NCBI GenBank assembly: GCA_003218475.1
Contig: QHNR01000049.1
Location: 1-36,117 of the forward strand
DNA from: Verrucomicrobiota bacterium
GTDB taxonomy: Bacteria > Verrucomicrobiota > Verrucomicrobiia > Chthoniobacterales > UBA10450
Length of the DNA: 36,117 nucleotides
Direction of reading: 5' to 3'
Each line of letters begins with the position of its first letter. The first letter of the stretch is position 1. Shown here in pieces: positions 25,352 through 33,069 of the stretch. Both the position numbers and the translations under genes were made by a program. The notes beneath the pieces were generated by a model. The model saw only the letters and a list, made by a program, of their open reading frames with translations, was not told the DNA's origin and ran no database searches.

Positions 25352-25684
25352 TTACGGCGCGCGCGCTCCGTTAGCATGAATATCAAATATTTGATCGAGG
25401 CCGAGTCCAGAGAGAAGCTCCTGGCTGCGGTTCCCGCAGTGAACGATGTGAAGGTGACCGCGACCGAGTTCTTTCAACCGCAAGGCCACACTGGCCATCG
25501 TTCCCATGAATGTTGAATCCATCATGGCGCAGCCGGCTAAATCCACGACAAATTCGCGATAGCCGCGGTCCAACATCTCGCGCGCGAACTCCTTGAGGTT
25601 GCCGCTATTGAGAAAACTACCCTTCCCCTCGACTTTCACCCATATGGTCGGGCCTCTTACCCCTACTTGAATAGATGAATCCAC
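25352..25684 (-). CDS. STAS-domain anti-sigma factor antagonist
   Basis: A 110-residue STAS protein of the SpoIIAA/RsbV type. The fold pattern is clear: GPTIWVKVEGKGSFLNSGNL, FVVDLAGCAMMDSTFMGTM with the phosphorylatable Ser/Thr region (DST), and LHIVHCGNRSQELLSGLGL. The start is GTG at 25684, chosen because AAGGAG lies six bases upstream; the frame to 25735 has no such site. Its substrate-enzyme partner is the SpoIIE phosphatase just downstream. Its own frame is broken by TAA at 25354-25352, with 60 further protein-like codons beyond, so the gene may be truncated. Confidence 0.88.
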   Translation of the reverse strand: MDSSIQVGVRGPTIWVKVEGKGSFLNSGNLKEFAREMLDRGYREFVVDLAGCAMMDSTFMGTMASVALRLKELGRGHLHIVHCGNRSQELLSGLGLDQIFDIHANGARAP

Positions 25685-25698
25685 AGTTAGCTCCTTAA

Positions 25699-25728
25699 AG
25701 GATACTAGTCCAAAAGGCATGCTGTCAA
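25699..25728 (-). promoter_or_regulatory. Candidate promoter of the STAS-RsbU-grpE-dnaJ cluster
   Basis: On the minus strand there is TTGACA (25728-25723), an 18-base spacer, then TATCCT (25704-25699). The -35 is perfect and the -10 matches four of six. The start site would fall in or next to the AAGGAG of the STAS gene, giving a nearly leaderless mRNA, which lowers confidence. Confidence 0.35.
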
Positions 25729-25852
25729 ACCTCACGGGACGCCAGAAGTTCCAGGAATTGATTCGAAACGCAGGGCGCGAAGGGCCGCATTAATGAAGCG
25801 TCGCCGTTGGACGCCAATAAGCAAGAAAGCGGCCGACCACCGCTGTCCAATA

Positions 25853-26434
25853 TTACTGCCACATGAACGAACGGTTTTCCGCCACGATCCGGCCGTTTGA
25901 GATCAAGAGGCAGCGCCAGGCAATAACCTCGCCATCGTCCCAGTAATCGTCTCCAATAACCTTGAATTCCGTCTTATGAGTCCCATGCACGTTTTGGTAT
26001 GAAATCTCCTGTGCCTGGACGTGCTCGTGCAATTTTTCCTGACGATACTCCAAACGCACTGTGACATCTGAGGGTCGTTTGGCCCGCCAAAAAAAATCGA
26101 AGTAATTACCGAACCGTTGTCGTTGATCGAGACCGGTCACAGCGCCGAACATCCGATATTGCCGCTCAAAGGTAATCGGCGCGTCCTGAAGCGTCGCCGT
26201 CCTTTGGCTCGGCGAATTAGACTTCTTGCTAATTGAGCTCGTTGTTTGCCGCGCACGTTCTGGTCGTTTCGTACTAAGAAGGAAAAGCTTCGTCTTTCGA
26301 AACTCGAAATCCTTGTCTAACGCCACCGGGAGAGGCGTTACTTTTTCCACGATTCTGGGTTCTACGGGCGCGGCCTTGCCGGAAGCGATGAAGACGAAAA
26401 GGGCCAAAACCCAAAGTGCGACGGCAAACCTCAT
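25853..26434 (-). CDS. Secreted protein of unknown function
   Basis: I do not recognise a family. The 193-residue product from the ATG at 26434 starts with a clear signal peptide (MRFAVALWVLALFVFIASG). The mature part is basic at first (TKRPERARQTTSSISKKSN). It then has beta-rich stretches such as ITFERQYRMFGAVTGLDQRQ, DVTVRLEYRQEKL and TEFKVIGDDYWDDGEVIAWR, suggesting a periplasmic beta-sandwich domain. A longer frame starting TTG at 26470 is less likely. It is divergent from the exonuclease-ligase gene and lies upstream of, and in line with, the STAS cluster. Confidence 0.72.
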   Translation of the reverse strand: MRFAVALWVLALFVFIASGKAAPVEPRIVEKVTPLPVALDKDFEFRKTKLFLLSTKRPERARQTTSSISKKSNSPSQRTATLQDAPITFERQYRMFGAVTGLDQRQRFGNYFDFFWRAKRPSDVTVRLEYRQEKLHEHVQAQEISYQNVHGTHKTEFKVIGDDYWDDGEVIAWRCLLISNGRIVAENRSFMWQ

Positions 26435-26534
26435 TTGCGTAATAAAGGCGGGTTTTGAATTGGGTGTCAATGCGCAACCACATATCTCATCGGCCTTATG
26501 GAACTAGCGAAAATTTGAAACTAAATTCGCTTTT

Positions 26535-29309
26535 ATGATTGAAGTCCGTTACCAACGCGGCGTTTACCTGCCGAAACAGGACCTGTGGCTGGATCCTTGG
26601 GACGCAAAGCGCTTCGCTTTTATTTCGCACGCGCACAGCGACCATATTGCGCCTCACCAGGAGATTATCATTTCCGAGCCGACAGCACGTTTGCTTCAAA
26701 GTCGGCTGCCGGGTCATCGCATCGAACACGTTCTGCCATTCGGTGGCGAACGAACCGTGCATGGCATCGGTGTTACGTTGCTGCCAGCCGGACACATCTG
26801 TGGTTCGGCGCAATGTTTTCTCTCCCTCGGTGACGAAACACTGCTGTACACAGGGGATTTCAAACTGCGTCCGGGAAAGTCTGCTGAACAAGCGCAGTGG
26901 CGCCACGCCGAAACCCTCATCATGGAAACTACATTTGGGCTGCCGCGGTATCGATTTCCGCCGACGGAACAAGTCATTAATCAAATGATCTCATTTTGCC
27001 GCGAAACAATTGACGCTGGCAACGTGGCCGTGCTTTTGGGTTACTCGCTAGGCAAAGCCCAGGAAATACTGTGTTCGCTTGATGGAGCCGGGCTGACTCC
27101 CATGCTGCATGGCTCCGTTTATCGGATGACGCGCATCTATGAGCAGTTCGGCCAATCTTTTTGCAAATACGTGCGTTACAACCCGAACGATGTTGCGGGA
27201 AGAGTCCTCATCTGTCCACCCAGCGCGAATCGGTCGCACATGTTGGAAAGAATTCCACACAAACGCGTGGCGATGATGAGTGGCTGGGCCGTCGACCCAA
27301 ACGCTGTTTATCGCTACCAAGTCGACGCAGCATTTCCTCTCTCGGATCATGCGGATTATGACGATTTGATCCGCTACGTTGAACTCGTACAGCCCAGGCG
27401 AGTGCTTACGCTTCACGGTTTTGCTGCTGCGTTTGCCCGCGATTTACGGGAGCGTGGCGTAGAGGCCTGGGCGTTGAGCGAAGAAAACCAAATGGAACTG
27501 CACCTGCCTGCTGCGGGTGGCACACGGCCTGTCCCTCCGAGTGGAAGCGCCTCGCGTATTGCCGAATCAACTGAAGACCCGTTTCCGCAGGAAGCGTCGG
27601 ATACCCCATCGGAATTTCTCACGTTTGCGAACATTGGTGAAGCCATCGCTGCGACTCCCGCAAAACTGGAAAAAATTCGGTTGCTTGCCGATTACCTTCG
27701 CGGCCTGACGAGCGAGCAACTTCCGATCGCGGCTCTCTACTTCACCGGAAGAGCGTTCGCCCAAAGTGATTTGCGCACACTACAGGTTGGGTGGGCTGTC
27801 ATTTTCCGGGCGTTGCAAGCCGCAACCACCATCGACGACGCGGAGCTTCATCGCATCGCCGGCGCGCATGGAGATGCCGGCAAGAGTGCGTTCGAAGTTC
27901 TCGATGGGCGAACGGCGCCACAGTCGTTCAGCATCCGTGAATCGCGCGAATTGTTCGAAAATCTCCACCTTGCGCGCGGCCTCGGCGCCAAGGCGAAGTT
28001 GCTGCAAAACCGATTCTCCACCCTTTCAGGACGCGAAGGTCAGTACGTCGTCAAAATTTTGACCGGCGATTTGCGCATCGGATTGCGCGAGGGTTTGGTC
28101 GAGGAAGCGATTGCAAAGGCATTTGACGTTCCACTCGACCAGGTAAGAGGGGCCAACATGTTGTTAGGCGACATCGGTCAGACGGCAGTCCTCGCCGCGC
28201 GGAAGAAACTGCAGCGGGCGGAGCTGTCGATCTTTCGTCCGGTCAAGTCCATGCTTGCGACTCCTCAGCCGAGCGCCGAAGCCGTGTGGCAACGGTTTGT
28301 TGGGGCGGCAGGCGCCGATCGCAAGCCACCATCACCAACCATGACCGCGGTTTATTTGGAGGACAAATTTGACGGAATCCGCGCGCAGCTTCATCGCAGT
28401 ACACAACGAGTTGAAATTTTCTCCCGCGATTTGCGGCGCATCACCAGGCAATTTCCAGAATTGGCAGATCAGGCCAAGAACTTGGACGAAGAGCTGATTA
28501 TCGACGGTGAAATCATCGCTTTCCAGGAAGGTCGGAGGCTCACGTTCTTCGACCTGCAAAGGCGCCTCGGCCGCAAGAGCGACGGTGAAGATTTGTTCGC
28601 ACGCGCAGCAGCAGACGTGCCGGTCGCGTTTGTGGTGTTCGATCTTCTCTGGCTGAATGGGCAGTCGTTGCTGAGAATTCCATTGCGAGAACGGCGAAGA
28701 CATCTCGGGAAGGTTCGATTACCGTCGCAATTTCAAATTGCGAAACTAACCTCGGCTCATTCTGCTGCGGAAATCGAACAAACGTTTCAACAGGCTCGGC
28801 GGCGATTGAATGAAGGTCTGATGATCAAAGACCCCAAAAGTTTTTACCTGCCTGGCACGCGTGGAATGTTTTGGTTTAAACTGAAGAAAGAGTTGGCGAC
28901 GCTGGATGTGGTGGTTGTCGCGGCTGAGCTTGGCCATGGCAAGCGCAATAACGTTTTAAGCGATTACACATTTGCGGTGCGCGATGAAGCGACTGGCGAC
29001 CTTTTGCCGATTGGCAAAGCTTACAGCGGATTGACGGACGAGGAGATTGCTGCGTTAACCGAGCACTTCAAGCAGAACACGATCTCCGATCTTGGTCGTT
29101 ATCGTAAAGTGAAACCGAATGTCGTGCTGGAGGTCGCCTTCAATTCAATCCAGCCTAGCACACGTCACGCCAGTGGGCTGGCACTGCGTTTTCCGAGAAT
29201 CAAGGCAATCCGGCGGGACAAGAACATTGATTCGATCGACACCCTCCAATATGCTTGGGACCTCGCAGGACAAACGGGGGAATTCGCCAAACGACGAGTA
29301 GGCACCTAG
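26535..29309 (+). CDS. Fused metallo-beta-lactamase DNA exonuclease and ATP-dependent DNA ligase
   Basis: A 924-residue two-enzyme protein. Residues 1-335 are an MBL/beta-CASP-type ligase-associated exonuclease. They show HAHSDH at 32-37, LPAGHICGSAQ, LLYTGDFKL, METTFGLPRY, FPLSDHADYDDL and LTLHGF, so metal ligands are present. A linker rich in Pro/Ser (about 335-365) leads to an ATP-dependent ligase of the bacterial LigB/LigC type. Its N-terminal helical domain is at about 370-560, adenylation motif EDKFDGIR has catalytic Lys611, then IIDGEIIAF, FDLLWLNG, EGLMIKD and FWFKLKK, and an OB domain to about 910. In other bacteria these are separate genes clustered with an Lhr-type helicase and an MPE phosphoesterase. 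Neither is nearby. The role is probably DNA repair. Confidence 0.95.
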   Translation: MIEVRYQRGVYLPKQDLWLDPWDAKRFAFISHAHSDHIAPHQEIIISEPTARLLQSRLPGHRIEHVLPFGGERTVHGIGVTLLPAGHICGSAQCFLSLGDETLLYTGDFKLRPGKSAEQAQWRHAETLIMETTFGLPRYRFPPTEQVINQMISFCRETIDAGNVAVLLGYSLGKAQEILCSLDGAGLTPMLHGSVYRMTRIYEQFGQSFCKYVRYNPNDVAGRVLICPPSANRSHMLERIPHKRVAMMSGWAVDPNAVYRYQVDAAFPLSDHADYDDLIRYVELVQPRRVLTLHGFAAAFARDLRERGVEAWALSEENQMELHLPAAGGTRPVPPSGSASRIAESTEDPFPQEASDTPSEFLTFANIGEAIAATPAKLEKIRLLADYLRGLTSEQLPIAALYFTGRAFAQSDLRTLQVGWAVIFRALQAATTIDDAELHRIAGAHGDAGKSAFEVLDGRTAPQSFSIRESRELFENLHLARGLGAKAKLLQNRFSTLSGREGQYVVKILTGDLRIGLREGLVEEAIAKAFDVPLDQVRGANMLLGDIGQTAVLAARKKLQRAELSIFRPVKSMLATPQPSAEAVWQRFVGAAGADRKPPSPTMTAVYLEDKFDGIRAQLHRSTQRVEIFSRDLRRITRQFPELADQAKNLDEELIIDGEIIAFQEGRRLTFFDLQRRLGRKSDGEDLFARAAADVPVAFVVFDLLWLNGQSLLRIPLRERRRHLGKVRLPSQFQIAKLTSAHSAAEIEQTFQQARRRLNEGLMIKDPKSFYLPGTRGMFWFKLKKELATLDVVVVAAELGHGKRNNVLSDYTFAVRDEATGDLLPIGKAYSGLTDEEIAALTEHFKQNTISDLGRYRKVKPNVVLEVAFNSIQPSTRHASGLALRFPRIKAIRRDKNIDSIDTLQYAWDLAGQTGEFAKRRVGT

Positions 29310-29545
29310 TTAGCGCCTCGGGGGTTACTCTTTGGTGTTGGGGATATTGGCGGCCTCACGACGACTGTCTCCACGTCGCCCCGGCGTTCAGTGACCGATG
29401 AACCGCTTCCACGGCGAAAGCGCTGCACATTAGCAAAGACAGCCAATAAGGCCAGTGCTCCTATAATCACGAGCATCACTGAAATAGCGCTCTTAGGGAC
29501 CGGGCGGGACGGATGCCTTTCGGGAGGCAGGTGTGGCGAATTCAC
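29306..29545 (-). CDS. Small single-span membrane protein of unknown function
   Basis: A 79-residue frame with a GTG start at 29545. A proline-rich, polar N-terminus of about 18 residues is followed by one hydrophobic helix (ISVMLVIIGALALLAVFA). A basic stretch FRRGSG and a Pro/Ser-rich tail come next. Its stop overlaps the stop of the convergent ligase gene by four bases. No family is recognised. The clean membrane segment and lack of overlap with other genes make it plausible. Confidence 0.5.
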   Translation of the reverse strand: MNSPHLPPERHPSRPVPKSAISVMLVIIGALALLAVFANVQRFRRGSGSSVTERRGDVETVVVRPPISPTPKSNPRGAN

Positions 29546-29670
29546 ACGCTAGTATCGGTGCCGGTTTCACCCGCGCAACGCAGCAATAGTGGCTCCCGGA
29601 ATTCTGAATCGATCGTGCCTGCCAATTACTCTCAAGGCTATTTCATCCGAATTAAAACAGCAGGTGCTCA

Positions 29671-30285
29671 TTATTCCAGACGCAGTGACGCAATTGCATC
29701 CATAACGCGCTGGCTTAATTGCTGGTAGAGATTTTTTCCCGGCAGACCAAGCTCGGCGGCGGAAAATAAGATCGGTTCTCCGACGATGATCGTGAGTGGG
29801 ACAAAATGCAAACCGCCACCGCCCCGTGGCAGGGCTTCGTGCGCTCCAAAAATTCGCATCGGGACAACCGGCGCGAGTGTTTTTGCAATCACCAAGCCCA
29901 ATCCGGGCTCGGCCGGCTGCAAGTTACCGTCGAGAGTGCGCGAGCCTTCTGGGAAAATCAGCACGGCGTTACCGGCGTTCAAAATGCGAATGACGGCCTT
30001 AATCGCGCTGCGATCGACGCCTTCTTGATTAACTGGGATCACATTCAGCTTTGGCAAAAGCCAGCCGAGGGTCGGCGCGTCTAACAACGTTCGCCGGGCC
30101 AGAAAGTAAATCGCTCGATCACTCGTAATCCCTGCAAGCAGCGGATCGAGATAACTCTGGTGATTCATTGCCAAAATCGCAGGCCCGCTCTGAATCATTC
30201 GCTCCCGATGAATTACACGAAGCCGAAAAAACAATCGCCCGGCCAGACGAGAAAACTGATAGCCAAGCCAGTAATAGAAATTCAT
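29671..30285 (-). CDS. plsC: 1-acyl-sn-glycerol-3-phosphate acyltransferase
   Basis: A 204-residue membrane-associated acyltransferase that makes phosphatidic acid from lysophosphatidic acid. The motifs are MNHQSYLDP (catalytic HxxxxD, block I), an aromatic-rich stretch IYFLARRTLLDAPTLGWLLP, VLIFPEGSRTLDG (block III, phosphate binding) and APVVPMRIFGAHEALP (block IV). The N-terminal hydrophobic segment anchors it. It is third in an aroA-cmk-plsC run, an arrangement common across bacteria, 64 bp after cmk. Confidence 0.93.
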   Translation of the reverse strand: MNFYYWLGYQFSRLAGRLFFRLRVIHRERMIQSGPAILAMNHQSYLDPLLAGITSDRAIYFLARRTLLDAPTLGWLLPKLNVIPVNQEGVDRSAIKAVIRILNAGNAVLIFPEGSRTLDGNLQPAEPGLGLVIAKTLAPVVPMRIFGAHEALPRGGGGLHFVPLTIIVGEPILFSAAELGLPGKNLYQQLSQRVMDAIASLRLE

Positions 30286-30349
30286 TTTAACGAGGAACCA
30301 ATTTCGTGACTGGGCGATCGATTTTGCGAAATCTGGATCGCCAGATCAT

Positions 30350-31021
30350 CTAGATTGTTTGAATCCTAAGACCCGTTTCTTGAAGTCGGGTGAGAATCTC
30401 GTGGACAACTTTTTCGACGGTTAAATGCGACGTGTCGATAACATGTGCGTCTTCGGCAATGACGAGCGGTGAAACGAGCCGTGAAAAATCGGCGTGGTCG
30501 CGCAGCGCGATTTCGTCGCGTTCGCCCTGTGCAGCACGACGCTGGAGACGGACCTCAGGAGAAGCGTCGACATAAAATTTATAAGGCGTATCTGGGAAAA
30601 CGACCGAGCCAATATCTCGCCCTTCCACGACCAAATCTTCGCTGCGGGCGTGCTCGTGCAGTTTCTGCGCGACAATTTCGCGAACCAACGGAAACCTGCT
30701 GACGTGTGCAACGCTTTGGTTCACACGATCATCCCGCAAATGGTCTGCGGGATCCACATAATCGATAACAATGTGCGACTCGCCGTCTCCAATGCGGCTC
30801 GTAATCGCTGCTGACTCCAGAGCCTCGGAGATGCGGTCGATCTCTTCTGTATGAATCCCGTTTTTGAGGAGATGCCAGGTGATCGCTCGGTAAATCGCGC
30901 CCGAGTTGACATAGACAAAGCCGAGCCGGCGGGCGAGCGCTCGCGCGACACTACTTTTGCCAGAGGCAGCTGGGCCATCAATCGCGACTACTCGATGAAA
31001 ATCTCGCTGAGAAGAGTGCAT
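30350..31021 (-). CDS. cmk: Cytidylate kinase
   Basis: A 223-residue enzyme phosphorylating CMP and dCMP. The P-loop GPAASGKSSVARALA is near residue 16, with VNSGAIYRAITWHLL (the CMP-site Ser and Tyr/Arg region), VEGRDIGSVVFPDTPYKFYV (the highly conserved GRDIG motif) and the lid RRAAQGERDEIALRD. The frame ends in IQTI at 30350. It lies 73 bp downstream of aroA. The gap carries a perfect 7-bp hairpin GCCGCGC-ATT-GCGCGGC at 31043-31059, possibly an intercistronic mRNA structure. Confidence 0.96.
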   Translation of the reverse strand: MHSSQRDFHRVVAIDGPAASGKSSVARALARRLGFVYVNSGAIYRAITWHLLKNGIHTEEIDRISEALESAAITSRIGDGESHIVIDYVDPADHLRDDRVNQSVAHVSRFPLVREIVAQKLHEHARSEDLVVEGRDIGSVVFPDTPYKFYVDASPEVRLQRRAAQGERDEIALRDHADFSRLVSPLVIAEDAHVIDTSHLTVEKVVHEILTRLQETGLRIQTI

Positions 31022-31042
31022 GAAACGCTGGGTCCCAGTTTA

Positions 31043-31059
31043 GCCGCGCATTGCGCGGC
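31043..31059. other. Intercistronic hairpin between aroA and cmk
   Basis: GCCGCGC-ATT-GCGCGGC is a perfect 7-bp stem with a 3-base loop. A second GC-rich block with similar words (GCGCC-TTAAT-GCGCGG) follows at about 31068-31084. There is no T-run on the minus strand, so it is more likely an attenuating or stabilising structure than a terminator. Confidence 0.45.
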
Positions 31060-31094
31060 AATGCAACGCGCCTTAATGCGCGGCTGCTACCACG

Positions 31095-32447
31095 TTAGGT
31101 TGCCTCTGGGGGAGTGGGAGTAAGTGAACCGATCACAGGGGTGCTGATCTGCATCCGTTTCGGATTCGTGAACTCTTCGAGCACGCCTTCAAATCCTGGA
31201 TAAGACTCACGAATGCACTCCGCATCCTGAACAATAGTTTCGCCATCGGCGAAAAGACCCGCGATGGCAAACGCCATGGCGATGCGATGGTCACCGAAGC
31301 TTGCTACACGCGCTCCGTGCAGCGGCGCCGGCCCATAGACTTCAAGGCCATCACTCAGCTCGGCCACGTGAGCGCCCATGGCGCGCAGATTGTGCGCGAT
31401 TGCCGCGATACGATCAGTTTCTTTTACCCGTAACTCCTGTGCCTGTCGAACAATTGTCTTGCCGTTTGCCAGGGCGCCTGCAATGGACAAAATCGGCAGT
31501 TCGTCAATCAGTTGGGGCACTTCCTTACCCTGGATTACGGTGCCTTTCAGCGGCAAACCAGTGACCTCGACAATCCCCCGCGGTTCAAGCTGATCGACAT
31601 CCTCGACCGCCTCGCGCACCTGCGCACCCATGCGGAGCAGGACCGCAAGCAACGCGGTTCGCGTGTCATTCAGGCCGACGTCGCGGACGAGCAGATGCCC
31701 TCTCCGTTGCGCCGCAGCGGCAACCAGCCAAAATGCTGCTGACGAGATGTCGCCTGGAATGGCGAAGTCGCGTGATTCCGGAACCTGGTCGCCGAATGTC
31801 GTGACACTGCCATCACCTTCAGCTGCCGTTCGCACCAGGAAATAATTGAAAATCTTTTCCATATGGTTTCGCGTCGGTAACAGTTCCTCGACGGTGGTTT
31901 TCCCCTTCGCAAAAAGACCTGCCAGCAGCAAAGCCCCTTTCACCTGTGCGCTTGCCACAGGTGGCCGGTAATGAATTCCGCGCAGCGAACCGCCGCGGAT
32001 GCGCAGCGGTGGCGTTTCGTCTGGCCCTTCCGCAACAACGCTGGCGCCCATCTCACAAAGCGGCGCGATCACGCGGTCCATCGGACGTCGCGACAGTCCC
32101 GCGTCCCCAACGAGCCGGCTTTCAAATGTTTGTCCGGCCAGCAGACCGGCGAGCAGCCGCATCGTGGTACCTGAATTGCCGCAGTTGATTTCTTCTTTGG
32201 GTGCATTAAGGACCCGTTTTTTTCCGTGAACGATCAGCGTGGTCGGCTCAGGCTGTTCGATTTTTATGCCTAGTGCGCGCATTGCGTTCACGGTGTGCAT
32301 GCAATCGTCGCTTGGAAGAAATCCGTGCAATGTGCATAGCCCATTCGACAATGCTGCGACGATGACCGCACGGTGCGAAATGCTTTTATCGCCCGGTACA
32401 GTAATTTCGATGTCAATTCGAGGCGCGCGTTTTACCCGTAACTCCAT
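31095..32447 (-). CDS. aroA: 3-phosphoshikimate 1-carboxyvinyltransferase (EPSP synthase)
   Basis: A 450-residue enzyme joining shikimate-3-phosphate and PEP in aromatic amino-acid synthesis. It has the PGDKSISHRAVIVAAL motif, the glyphosate-site region NCGNSGTTMRLLAGLLAG, SRRPMDRVIAPL, DISSAAFWLVAA, LRVKETDRIAAIA and FGDHRIAMAFAIAG. The motif order is complete. I start at the ATG at 32447 (MELRVKRAPR). The frame to 32495 adds a serine-rich stretch that is not conserved. It is the first gene of the aroA-cmk-plsC operon. Confidence 0.96.
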   Translation of the reverse strand: MELRVKRAPRIDIEITVPGDKSISHRAVIVAALSNGLCTLHGFLPSDDCMHTVNAMRALGIKIEQPEPTTLIVHGKKRVLNAPKEEINCGNSGTTMRLLAGLLAGQTFESRLVGDAGLSRRPMDRVIAPLCEMGASVVAEGPDETPPLRIRGGSLRGIHYRPPVASAQVKGALLLAGLFAKGKTTVEELLPTRNHMEKIFNYFLVRTAAEGDGSVTTFGDQVPESRDFAIPGDISSAAFWLVAAAAQRRGHLLVRDVGLNDTRTALLAVLLRMGAQVREAVEDVDQLEPRGIVEVTGLPLKGTVIQGKEVPQLIDELPILSIAGALANGKTIVRQAQELRVKETDRIAAIAHNLRAMGAHVAELSDGLEVYGPAPLHGARVASFGDHRIAMAFAIAGLFADGETIVQDAECIRESYPGFEGVLEEFTNPKRMQISTPVIGSLTPTPPEAT

Positions 32448-32570
32448 AGAAGACGAAAGAAAGCTGGATGCTTGATGCTTAATGAAAAAAGCCAAGCTGC
32501 GCTAATCCGGCATCCGGTATGTGGGATCCAGCATCGGCGCAACGGGTAAATTATCGAGGCAGCGCCGCTG

Positions 32571-32957
32571 TTACGGCACAAGAAAGATCTTGTCGGTATA
32601 AGGATCCTTCACTTCAGTTCCCGGAGGGAATCCTTCCACATCAATGTATTTGCCAGGAGAATAAGGGCTCTCCACGAGATGGGGTTTGCCAGGGACAGGA
32701 ATTCCATAAGGATAATCTCCCTTCGCGACCTTTGTTGGCGCAGCCGTGGGAGGGGGCGATGCTGCTGTCGTCTCTGCTGGCGGCGAACTCGTGGGCTGAA
32801 CTGGTCCGTTTGGATTAAAGGGCTGTTGCTGCGGCGGGTATTCTGCGGTGGCAGGATATCTCCCTGGCCTTTGGTGGGTAGTTGGCGGTGGCGGTTCTTC
32901 AGAACAGGAGGCGAGCAAGAAGGCCGCAAGGAGCGCAAGCGACAATGAAAATTTCAT
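32571..32957 (-). CDS. Proline-rich lipoprotein of unknown function
   Basis: A 128-residue protein from the ATG at 32957. It has a lipoprotein signal peptide (MKFSLSLALLAAFLLASCS) with lipobox LLAS-C. A low-complexity Pro/Gln/Thr/Ala linker (about 22-80; PQQQPFNPNGPVQP) probably spans the periplasm or cell wall. The compact C-terminus has IPVPGKPHLVESPYSPGKYI and GFPPGTEVKDPYTDKIFLV. I recall the PGKPHLVESPY... pattern as a short recurrent tail in verrucomicrobial lipoproteins. The function is unknown. It is divergent from the receiver-phosphatase gene, with a 112-bp shared promoter gap. Confidence 0.75.
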   Translation of the reverse strand: MKFSLSLALLAAFLLASCSEEPPPPTTHQRPGRYPATAEYPPQQQPFNPNGPVQPTSSPPAETTAASPPPTAAPTKVAKGDYPYGIPVPGKPHLVESPYSPGKYIDVEGFPPGTEVKDPYTDKIFLVP

Positions 32958-33069
32958 AACTGTAAAGACTCTCTCAATCGTATCCGGAGTCCGATTCGTT
33001 GCCAATGAATTAAATCACTTTTTTCTGAAGCGCCCTACGCATGTGTTGAGAAACAAAGGAACTAATACA

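Noticed and set aside
25204-25386. 60-residue minus-strand frame rich in Arg/Lys
   Set aside because: It is a shifted reading of the STAS gene tail; the STAS frame has far better protein character here.
32848-33069. N-terminal extension of the receiver-phosphatase to 32848
   Set aside because: It crosses the divergent lipoprotein's signal peptide; ATG 33070 has an upstream AAAGGA and fits receiver N-termini.
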